Source of the DNA: Gammaproteobacteria bacterium
Lineage (GTDB): Bacteria > Pseudomonadota > Gammaproteobacteria > SZUA-229
Direction of reading: 5' to 3'
NCBI GenBank assembly: GCA_016764035.1
Contig: JAESSQ010000255.1
Span: 1-11,889 of the forward strand
Length of the DNA stretch: 11,889 nucleotides
Part shown: positions 1 through 5,829 of the stretch, piece after piece
Numbering within the stretch: the stretch's first letter is position 1
Layout of the letters: every line of letters begins with the position of its first letter
Notes under the pieces: model-generated
The model's input: only the letters and a program-made list of their open reading frames with translations
The model's database searches: none
Told to the model about the DNA's origin: nothing
Position numbers and translations under genes: made by a program

Positions 1-1
1 C

Positions 2-151
2 AATATTTCACAACATCTGGCCATCCTGCGTGATAAAGGTATTTTAGCTTCCAGAAAAGATGCTAACAAAGTATTTTATCGTGTTGGTGATACACGTACA
101 GTACGATTAATTGGCATGATGCAGGAAGTTTTTTGCTCTTCTAGCCAGTGA
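2..151 (+). CDS. ArsR/SmtB-family transcriptional regulator, C-terminal fragment (YgaV/BigR-like)
   Basis: This is the 3' part of a gene that begins before the window; 49 codons are readable before a TGA stop. The visible peptide starts with NISQHLAILRDKGILASRKD, the recognition helix and following turn of the ArsR winged helix (usual pattern S-QHL--L---G), and continues with the beta-wing VFYRV. The last helix ends MMQEVFCSSSQ. A cysteine at the end of the final helix is found in the YgaV/BigR/SqrR subgroup, which sense sulfide or persulfide through a disulfide or polysulfide bridge between two cysteines. Only the C-terminal cysteine is visible here, so the subgroup is an inference; the partner cysteine would lie upstream of the window. 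A membrane-anchored rhodanese follows after 174 bases on the same strand, which fits a sulfur-related role. Family call firm, ligand uncertain. Confidence 0.8.
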   Translation, partial: NISQHLAILRDKGILASRKDANKVFYRVGDTRTVRLIGMMQEVFCSSSQ

Positions 152-213
152 TAATTTTATCTTGCGTCATTTGTTTTTTTACCTAGTATGTCCTGTCTAG
201 TCAGATTGCTAAA

Positions 214-231
214 AAGGTCTATATTGACCTT
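214..231. promoter_or_regulatory. Perfect inverted repeat, possible regulator operator upstream of the rhodanese gene
   Basis: AAGGTC-TATATT-GACCTT is a 6+6 base perfect dyad with an AT-rich six-base centre, about 95 bases before the rhodanese start. A TTGACC hexamer (224-229) that could act as a -35 element overlaps its right arm, but no convincing -10 follows at normal spacing. An AT-centred dyad over a -35 would fit an ArsR-family operator. It could also be a weak hairpin; the stem is short and no T tract directly follows it. Assignment is an inference. Confidence 0.3.
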
Positions 232-325
232 GCATAGCGCTTATTAAGTAGTAACGAATGTTTTTTGTTTTAGAGTACTTTTTTCATTTTTATTTTCTCC
301 TTGAGAGGGGCTAGTAGGCATTGTT

Positions 326-754
326 GTGGATCAATTGACAGAATTTGTAACCAATAATTTACTTTTATTCGCGGCATTAATTGGTGTGCTGGTGATGTTG
401 ATAAAAGCTGAGCTGGATCATCAGGCGAATAAAGGCTTGCTGCTTTCGCCATCGATGGCTATTCGTTTAATGAACAACGATGATGATGCGCTGATTTTAG
501 ATATTAGAACAGCCGCTGAGTATAAAAAAGGCCATATAAAAGGTGCAAAAAATGTGCCTATGAATGAGCTAAGTGCGAGTATGAAAAATTACTCGAAACA
601 TAAAGATAAACCTGTTTTGATTTATTGTAATACGGGCAATACAGCAACACGTGCAATTAAGACGTTAAAAAAAGCAGATTTTGAACAGGTAAGTAATTTG
701 GAGGGCGGTATCGCTGCCTGGAAAGAGGCTAATATGCCGTTGTCACAAAAATAG
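326..754 (+). CDS. yibN: Membrane-anchored single-domain rhodanese (sulfurtransferase), YibN-like
   Basis: A 142-residue protein. Residues about 10-27 (LLLFAALIGVLVMLI) form one N-terminal transmembrane segment that would anchor the domain to the inner membrane. Residues 40-140 are a rhodanese fold: LDIRTAAEY (D59, R61) is the CH2A-like region, GHIKGAKNVP is the family GHI-GA-N-P motif, and YCNTGNTA holds the active-site cysteine C101 in a six-residue loop. The family transfers sulfane sulfur through a cysteine persulfide; the physiological acceptor is unknown. The gene lies directly before secB and gpsA, the E. coli yibN position, so the symbol rests on both architecture and synteny. The start is GTG; a GAGAGGGG stretch lies about 15 bases upstream, farther than a normal Shine-Dalgarno, so initiation looks weak. 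The YgaV-like regulator upstream also recalls the ygaV-ygaP (regulator-membrane rhodanese) pair. Confidence 0.88.
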   Translation: MDQLTEFVTNNLLLFAALIGVLVMLIKAELDHQANKGLLLSPSMAIRLMNNDDDALILDIRTAAEYKKGHIKGAKNVPMNELSASMKNYSKHKDKPVLIYCNTGNTATRAIKTLKKADFEQVSNLEGGIAAWKEANMPLSQK

Positions 755-820
755 TAATAAATAACGCGGTTTAAATTATTGACGGCCTTGTTAATATAAG
801 TGCCGGTTTTGGGAAAAGAC

Positions 821-1282
821 ATGAGTGAAGTAAATCAGCAGTTCAATATTCAAAAAATTTATTTGAAGGATGTTTCGTTTGAGTCACCGAATTCACCTCA
901 GGCGTTTACAGAAGGCGAATGGAAGCCACAAATAAACGTACAAATAAATAGTAGCAATCAGCTTATTGCAGAGAATGTTTATGAGGTTGTTTTGGAAGTT
1001 ACGGTAACCGCTAAACATGATGAAAAAACCAGTTTTCTCGCCGAGGTAAAACAAGCAGGCGTTTTCGCTATTACTGGTTTTCCTAAAGATAATCTTGGTG
1101 CGATGGTAGGTGCCTATTGCCCTGAAACCTTGTTTCCTTATGCTAGAGAAGCGTTGTCTGAGCTAATCTCGAAAGGCGGTTTTCCGCAACTGTTACTAGC
1201 GCCTGTCAATTTTAATGCATTGTATACCCAACAGTTACAGCAACAGGCTGAAGCCAAGCCTGATAAAGAAGCAGCGCATTAA
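821..1282 (+). CDS. secB: Protein-export chaperone SecB
   Basis: SecB is a homotetrameric cytosolic chaperone that holds pre-proteins unfolded and delivers them to SecA at the Sec translocon. The 153-residue product is close to the 155 residues of E. coli SecB. It has the family landmarks: FNIQKIYLKDVSFESPNSP near the N-terminus, the beta strands LEVTVTAKH, the QAGVFAITGF stretch and the highly conserved CPETLFPYARE segment followed by GGFPQLLLAPVNF. The C-terminal tail is polar and glutamine/lysine rich, as usual. An in-frame GTG at 800 would add seven residues, but it has no ribosome binding site. The ATG at 821 is preceded by GGGAAAAG and gives MSEVNQQF, matching the family start, so I chose it. 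The gene sits between the rhodanese and gpsA, the conserved gammaproteobacterial order, here without grxC. MshL is a lipoprotein using the same Sec route, but no specific link is implied. Confidence 0.95.
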   Translation: MSEVNQQFNIQKIYLKDVSFESPNSPQAFTEGEWKPQINVQINSSNQLIAENVYEVVLEVTVTAKHDEKTSFLAEVKQAGVFAITGFPKDNLGAMVGAYCPETLFPYAREALSELISKGGFPQLLLAPVNFNALYTQQLQQQAEAKPDKEAAH

Positions 1283-1317
1283 TATCGCCTTAGTATATAA
1301 AATAATACCAAGCCACC

Positions 1318-2334
1318 GTGGCTGCTTCTAAGCAAAAACAATCTATCGCTGTTCTGGGCGCTGGTTCCTGGGGAACGGCTTTAGCTATCCATTTGGCGAG
1401 AGTCGGGCACCCTGTTTTATTATGGGGAAATGATGCTGAGCATGTTCAGCTATTAGCGGAGCAGCGGTGTAATCAGCGATATTTACCTGATACTACTTTC
1501 CCGGAACGCTTGCAGTTAAGTGCCAATCTTGAGCAAGTATTGGCCTCGCCTGCCTGGGTGTTGATTGCCATTCCAAGTCATGCCTACCGACCATTTCTAC
1601 AAACTAATGCACATTTATTTTCTGAAGATACGGGTATCGCGTGGGCCAGCAAAGGCTTAGAGCAAACCAGCGGTAAGCTTATTCATCAAGTGGTGGCCGA
1701 AGAGTTGCCTCAATGTAAAAGGCTGGCGGTACTTTCGGGCCCGACATTTGCTAAAGAAGTGGCGGCAAATTTACCAACAGCGTTAACGGTTGCGTCTGAA
1801 TCGGCGAGTTTTTGTGAGGAATTATGCGGTTATTTACATAGTGGACGTTTTCGTGCTTATCAGAGTTCGGATATGGTTGGTGTTGAACTCGGCGGTGCTA
1901 TTAAAAACGTATTAGCAATAGCTGCGGGTGCCGCCGATGGACTTGGCTTTGGTGCGAATACACGAGCTGCATTGATAACGCGCGGTTTGGCAGAGATGAT
2001 GCGTTTGGGTGAAGTTATGGGCGGCGATAAAGAAACCTTTATGGGGTTGGCCGGCGTGGGCGATTTGATTTTGACCTGCACGGATAATCAGTCGCGTAAT
2101 CGTCGTACAGGCTTGTTGCTGGCGCAAGGCAAGACCCTGGAGCAAGTTCGTGATGAGATCGGCCAGGCCATTGAAGGCATTAAAACGGCACAGGTCGTGG
2201 TAAGTTTAGCTCGTAAATATGGTGTAGAAGTGCCAATTTCTGAACAAGTTTACCGTGTTCTTTATGAAGGTCTACCAATCGACAAGGCAGTCAATACATT
2301 ATTGAGTCGAAAATCTTCACAGGAAACACGCTGA
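1318..2334 (+). CDS. gpsA: NAD(P)H-dependent glycerol-3-phosphate dehydrogenase GpsA
   Basis: The cytosolic enzyme reduces dihydroxyacetone phosphate to sn-glycerol 3-phosphate, the backbone for phospholipid synthesis. The 338-residue length is normal for the family. The Rossmann nucleotide-binding loop is GAGSWGTALA (residues 14-23). The LSGPTFAKEVA motif (139-149) carries conserved K146, and GGAIKNVLAIAAG carries the catalytic lysine K196. The GFGANTRAALITRGLAEM and GLAGVGDLILTCT segments of the C-terminal domain are intact, as is NRRTGLLLAQG. The start is GTG; no ATG lies upstream in frame and no Shine-Dalgarno is visible, so translation may depend on coupling to secB, whose stop is 35 bases earlier. 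In E. coli cysE follows gpsA in this cluster; here trmL follows directly, in opposite orientation. Confidence 0.96.
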   Translation: MAASKQKQSIAVLGAGSWGTALAIHLARVGHPVLLWGNDAEHVQLLAEQRCNQRYLPDTTFPERLQLSANLEQVLASPAWVLIAIPSHAYRPFLQTNAHLFSEDTGIAWASKGLEQTSGKLIHQVVAEELPQCKRLAVLSGPTFAKEVAANLPTALTVASESASFCEELCGYLHSGRFRAYQSSDMVGVELGGAIKNVLAIAAGAADGLGFGANTRAALITRGLAEMMRLGEVMGGDKETFMGLAGVGDLILTCTDNQSRNRRTGLLLAQGKTLEQVRDEIGQAIEGIKTAQVVVSLARKYGVEVPISEQVYRVLYEGLPIDKAVNTLLSRKSSQETR

Positions 2335-2383
2335 TACCTCTTGTGTAAGTAAGAGCGTTGCTTCGTAGTACATACTTTCTATA

Positions 2384-2839
2384 TTAATTAAAGCCTTCAA
2401 ATTTATTTTGTCGTAATGCTTCGTAGGTTACGATAGCCACGGTGTTTGACAAATTTAAACTTCGACTGTTTGCATGCATGGGCAGTCTCAGCACATGGTC
2501 ACTATCTAGCTGCTGTAAATAGGCTTCAGGTAAGCCACGAGTCTCGGGCCCAAATACCAGATAGTCGCCACTTTGGAAAGTAGCCTGGTGGTAGTGTTTT
2601 GTACCTTTGGTTGATAAGGCGTAAACGCTTTGTTTTGGCTTTAACTCATTAATCGATTTATAGGTTCTTACCTCTGCCCATTCGTGGTAATCAAGGCCTG
2701 CTCGTCGTAATTGTTTATCGTCCAGATTAAAGCCTAACGGTTCAATTAAATGTAATAGGCATCCGGTGTTTGCACACAGGCGAATAATGTTGCCGGTATT
2801 CGGAGGGATTTCGGGTTGGTAGAGCACAATATTAAACAT
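2384..2839 (-). CDS. trmL: tRNA (cytidine/uridine-2'-O-)-methyltransferase TrmL
   Basis: This SPOUT-class (trefoil-knot) enzyme uses S-adenosylmethionine to 2'-O-methylate the wobble nucleotide 34 of tRNA-Leu isoacceptors. The 151-residue product matches the usual 150-160 residues. It shows all three SPOUT motifs: PEIPPNTGNIIRLCANTG at the N-terminus, FGPETRGLP in the middle, and LRLPMHANSRSLNLSNTVAI near the C-terminus, where the knot and cofactor pocket form. KQLRRAGLDYHEW is also family-typical. An in-frame ATG three codons upstream (2848) would add MCN. I prefer the inner ATG because MFNIVLYQPEIPPNTGN matches the start of E. coli TrmL; neither start has a clear ribosome binding site. The gene is convergent with gpsA and divergent from the pilus operon. 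Confidence 0.95.
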   Translation of the reverse strand: MFNIVLYQPEIPPNTGNIIRLCANTGCLLHLIEPLGFNLDDKQLRRAGLDYHEWAEVRTYKSINELKPKQSVYALSTKGTKHYHQATFQSGDYLVFGPETRGLPEAYLQQLDSDHVLRLPMHANSRSLNLSNTVAIVTYEALRQNKFEGFN

Positions 2840-2913
2840 GTTGCACATTTAACCACGCATTTCTTCTTATTGATGACAAATAATCAGTTTTTCAATGGCG
2901 CAAGGCTAAAACA

Positions 2914-2929
2914 TGGCAACATTTCTGCT
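2914..2929 (+). promoter_or_regulatory. Candidate sigma-54 (-24/-12) promoter of the pilus operon
   Basis: TGGCAACATTTCTGCT matches the RpoN consensus TGGCAYR-N4-TTGCW at the essential GG (2915-2916) and GC (2927-2928), with the required ten-base gap. The deviations are in the less conserved positions between them. It lies 46 bases before the ATG of a sigma-54-dependent activator, so autoregulation is plausible. The same bases overlap TGCTATATA, which could be an extended -10 for sigma-70 (TGn then TATATA, 2929-2934), though no good -35 lies at 17 bases. Either factor, or both, could use the site. Confidence 0.45.
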
Positions 2930-2974
2930 ATATAAGAGTGTGATAGATAGCATCAAATATACTTGGGGAAACCG

Positions 2975-4420
2975 ATGCCAGAAAATAAACAAAAAACAAA
3001 TTCAATGGATACTGATAATTCTATAAAAACAAAAGCGACATTGTTACTGGTTGACGATGACCCTTTGATTCTCGAAGGCCTGGGCTTTATGCTGCGTAAG
3101 CAATATAAGCTTATAACGGCCGACTCACGACATCAGGCAATTCAAAAAATAAATACAGACAATGGGCTGCCTAGTTTGGCATTGATAGACCTGGGATTGC
3201 CGCCCTATCCTCACAAGCCAGATGAAGGCTTTGCGTTAATCCGTGAGCTGCTGTCATTACAACCCAATATGAAAGTATTAGTTTTGTCTGGACAGGACAA
3301 TAACGTCAATATACAACATGCCTTAACGATTGGCGCGGTTGATTTTATTGCAAAACCAGCAGAACCTGATTTGTTAATCGCAAGATTAAAACACCATCAA
3401 CGATTACATGAAATTGATCAGCAGCGAGACTCGCAGAAAACGGTTTCGCTTATCGGCGATAGTGTTGCTATGCAAATGGTTAATGAGCAAATTATGCAAT
3501 TTGCTGATTCGCCTTTTCCTGTGCTTATCGAAGGCGCCTCTGGCACAGGTAAAGAATTGGTTGCGCGCGCGTTACATGACAATAGTATACGAAGTAATGA
3601 GCCGTTTCTTGCGATTAACTGTGCAGCGATAGCGCCAGATTTATTGGAAGCACAACTATTCGGTCACGCTAAAGGCGCGTTTACCGGAGCCACACAAGAA
3701 CATAAAGGGTTTTTTATCGAAGTAGGTAACGGTAGTTTGTTACTGGATGAGATTGGCGAGCTGCCCAAAGCACTACAAAGTAAACTGTTACGTGTAATTG
3801 AAAATGGAGAGTTTTATCGTGTAGGTGAAACGAAAGAATTGCATTCAAAAGCACGTGTTATTGCAGCAACCAACAGAACGTTGGCGGAAGAAGTAAGAAA
3901 CGGTGACTTTAGAAATGATTTATACCATCGTTTAAGTATTTTAAATATCATGATGCCGCCGTTAAGTTCGCGAGAGGACGATGTCTTTCTTTTGTTGAAT
4001 GCGTTTATAAAAGCCTATGCAGATACGGTCTCGCCGTTTATTCTTGATGAAGGCGCCAGAAATCTTTGGCAGACTTACGATTACCCAGGTAACGTACGTG
4101 AATTAAGAAATATTGTTATACGATTAGGCACAAAATATCCTGGGCAGAGCGTCAATAAAGAACAGCTAACCGCAGAGCTGGAGACAGAGTTGTCAGCGAT
4201 AAATTTAGTTGAAAATACATCATCGATTAGTGACGATGTCATTATGCATAAGATGCGTGCAAATGAGTTTGATCTGGATGAGGTGATTCATGAAATTGAA
4301 AGTCGCAGCATACGTATAGCGTTAGAGATGTATGATAACAATGTTAGTAAAGCTGCCAAAGCGTTAAAAATAAATCGGACGACTTTATACAGTCGAGTGC
4401 AGAAATTGGGAACAAACTAA
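2975..4420 (+). CDS. NtrC-type sigma-54-dependent response regulator heading the MSHA operon
   Basis: A 481-residue DNA-binding response regulator with the classical three-part layout. The receiver domain (about 20-145) has the acidic pocket D27-D28-D29, phospho-acceptor D72, switch serine S105 and conserved K127 before a proline. The AAA+ domain has Walker A GASGTGKE, the sigma-54-contacting loop GAFTGA, Walker B SLLLDEIGELP and GNVREL, so it should hydrolyse ATP and remodel the sigma-54 holoenzyme. The C-terminus is a Fis-type helix-turn-helix (VSKAAKALKINRTTLYSRVQ). The DLGLPP motif after the phospho-site and the long loop behind it resemble the PEP-CTERM/PrsR-type regulator subgroup more than NtrC itself. 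I chose ATG 2975 over an in-frame TTG at 2963 because GGGGA lies five bases before it. The stop overlaps the mshM start (TAATG), so the two genes are translationally coupled. No sensor kinase is in the window. Confidence 0.9.
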   Translation: MPENKQKTNSMDTDNSIKTKATLLLVDDDPLILEGLGFMLRKQYKLITADSRHQAIQKINTDNGLPSLALIDLGLPPYPHKPDEGFALIRELLSLQPNMKVLVLSGQDNNVNIQHALTIGAVDFIAKPAEPDLLIARLKHHQRLHEIDQQRDSQKTVSLIGDSVAMQMVNEQIMQFADSPFPVLIEGASGTGKELVARALHDNSIRSNEPFLAINCAAIAPDLLEAQLFGHAKGAFTGATQEHKGFFIEVGNGSLLLDEIGELPKALQSKLLRVIENGEFYRVGETKELHSKARVIAATNRTLAEEVRNGDFRNDLYHRLSILNIMMPPLSSREDDVFLLLNAFIKAYADTVSPFILDEGARNLWQTYDYPGNVRELRNIVIRLGTKYPGQSVNKEQLTAELETELSAINLVENTSSISDDVIMHKMRANEFDLDEVIHEIESRSIRIALEMYDNNVSKAAKALKINRTTLYSRVQKLGTN

Positions 4421-5820
4421 TGTATCAGGAGCATTTTGGGCTAAACCGACCACCTTTTAAAATCACGCCAGACACCAGCCTGTTTTTTGAAGGAAGTCAG
4501 CGTGGTGCGGCATTAGATGCATTATTGTATGCCATACACAGTGGTGAAGGCATTATCAAAGTGGTTGGAGAAGTGGGCAGTGGCAAGACCATGTTATGTC
4601 GTATGCTCGAAGTTAGGTTATCTGATGATGTCGATGTTATCTATATAGCAAATCCGAGTTTGTCTCCAGATAATATACTTCATGTAATCGCGCATGAGCT
4701 GCATCTCGATGTTACCAATGCGATGAGCAAAGTGGATGTGATGCAGCAAATACAGGCGCATTTATTGAAAAAACATGCCAGCAATCGACAGGTCGTGTTA
4801 TTCGTTGAAGGAGCGCAGAGTATGCCGATTGAAACATTGGAAGAGATTCGTCTGCTGAGTAACCTGGAAACAGATGAAAACAAATTACTACAGATGGTTT
4901 TGTTTGGTCAGCCAGAGCTTGATGAGAAATTGGCTTCTCCAAATATACGTCAGTTAAAAGAACGTATTACGCATAGCTTCAATCTTTCGCCATTTCCACA
5001 AGATGATACCCTGTTATATTTAAATTTTCGCTTACGAGCAGTGGGCTATAAAGGCCCCGATATATTTAATCGGAAAACGGCTGGCGTGGTAAAAAAATAT
5101 TCTAATGGTTTAACGCGACGTATTAATATCATTGCAGATAAATCCATGTTGGCGGCATATTCTGAAGGTAGCCATTCGGTTACCGCGTCACATATAAAAT
5201 CAGCTGCACGGGACAGTGAGTTTAAGAAAACCATTGATAAAAGAAATATAGTGTTTGCCAGCGGTAGCGTTTTATTGGTTTCTATCGCCTTGTTTAGTGG
5301 CTACTACATGGGGCAACATAATCAACTTGATAATACTATTGCAAAGAATGAAGTTGTAAAGTCATTGCCCATAGCCGTTACACCGACTAGCGCTAAAGTA
5401 CTGTCGGATGAGTCAGTTAAAAGGCAAAGTTCTACGGCAACGTTTGCGGTCACATCTCGCGTAGATGAACGGCTGAAAAAAACACAACAGTGGTTAAACA
5501 GTGCGATAGATAAGCATTATAGTATTCAATTGTTTATGGCTAGAACAAATGACCATAAAAAAGTTGAGGCGTTTTTGCAGGGTGTTCCCGATACACTTGA
5601 ATTAAGCAAAGTGTATATTTATGAAACGCTAATAGATGGACGTGCATGGTATAGCGTGTTGTATAACGATTTTTCTACACAAAGTAGTGCCATAAATACG
5701 TTGCAGACTTTGCCTTCTTCACTCAGAGCAAGTGACCCCTACTTACGCCGTGTTAGCTCATTAAAAAATGATCTAACTAAAATGGTGGCGCAAACTAACA
5801 GCGTACAACAATTAAATTAA
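4420..5820 (+). CDS. mshM: MshM-like (ExeA/GspA-type) AAA ATPase with transmembrane segment and SPOR domain
   Basis: A 466-residue protein. It begins MYQEHFGLNRPPFKITPD, the signature start of the ExeA/GspA/MshM ATPases. The AAA domain (about 1-265) has Walker A GEVGSGKT (50-57), a Walker B-like strand VLFVEGAQ ending at 133, and LRLLSNLE-type and FGQPELDE segments. One transmembrane helix follows (about 276-297, VFASGSVLLVSIALFSGYYM), then a linker, then about 366-446 a SPOR-like domain (YSIQLFMAR ... RAWYSVLYNDFS ... ASDPYLRRV). SPOR domains bind septal or denuded peptidoglycan, so the protein may anchor or place the pilus machine in the wall, as the peptidoglycan-binding domain of GspA does. 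As I recall, Vibrio MshM is about 280 residues and lacks these additions. The usual DE of Walker B reads E130-G131. The start overlaps the regulator stop; mshL starts nine bases after the stop. Confidence 0.85.
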   Translation: MYQEHFGLNRPPFKITPDTSLFFEGSQRGAALDALLYAIHSGEGIIKVVGEVGSGKTMLCRMLEVRLSDDVDVIYIANPSLSPDNILHVIAHELHLDVTNAMSKVDVMQQIQAHLLKKHASNRQVVLFVEGAQSMPIETLEEIRLLSNLETDENKLLQMVLFGQPELDEKLASPNIRQLKERITHSFNLSPFPQDDTLLYLNFRLRAVGYKGPDIFNRKTAGVVKKYSNGLTRRINIIADKSMLAAYSEGSHSVTASHIKSAARDSEFKKTIDKRNIVFASGSVLLVSIALFSGYYMGQHNQLDNTIAKNEVVKSLPIAVTPTSAKVLSDESVKRQSSTATFAVTSRVDERLKKTQQWLNSAIDKHYSIQLFMARTNDHKKVEAFLQGVPDTLELSKVYIYETLIDGRAWYSVLYNDFSTQSSAINTLQTLPSSLRASDPYLRRVSSLKNDLTKMVAQTNSVQQLN

Positions 5821-5829
5821 AAATATAAA

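Noticed and set aside
779..800. TTGACG with TAATAT before secB as a promoter
   Set aside because: The spacing between the hexamers is about seven to eight bases, far from the 16-18 needed, and no alternative -10 fits.
2338..2355. Small inverted repeat CTCTT/AAGAG between gpsA and trmL as a terminator
   Set aside because: The stem is only five base pairs with an eight-base loop, and no T run follows on either strand.
2359..2426. Ten-base direct repeat TGCTTCGTAG (2359-2368 and 2417-2426)
   Set aside because: One copy lies inside the trmL coding sequence, there are only two copies, and nothing between them looks mobile; probably chance.
2963..2974. TTG at 2963 as start of the response regulator
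   Set aside because: It overlaps the GGGGA that serves the better-placed ATG at 2975 and has no ribosome binding site of its own.
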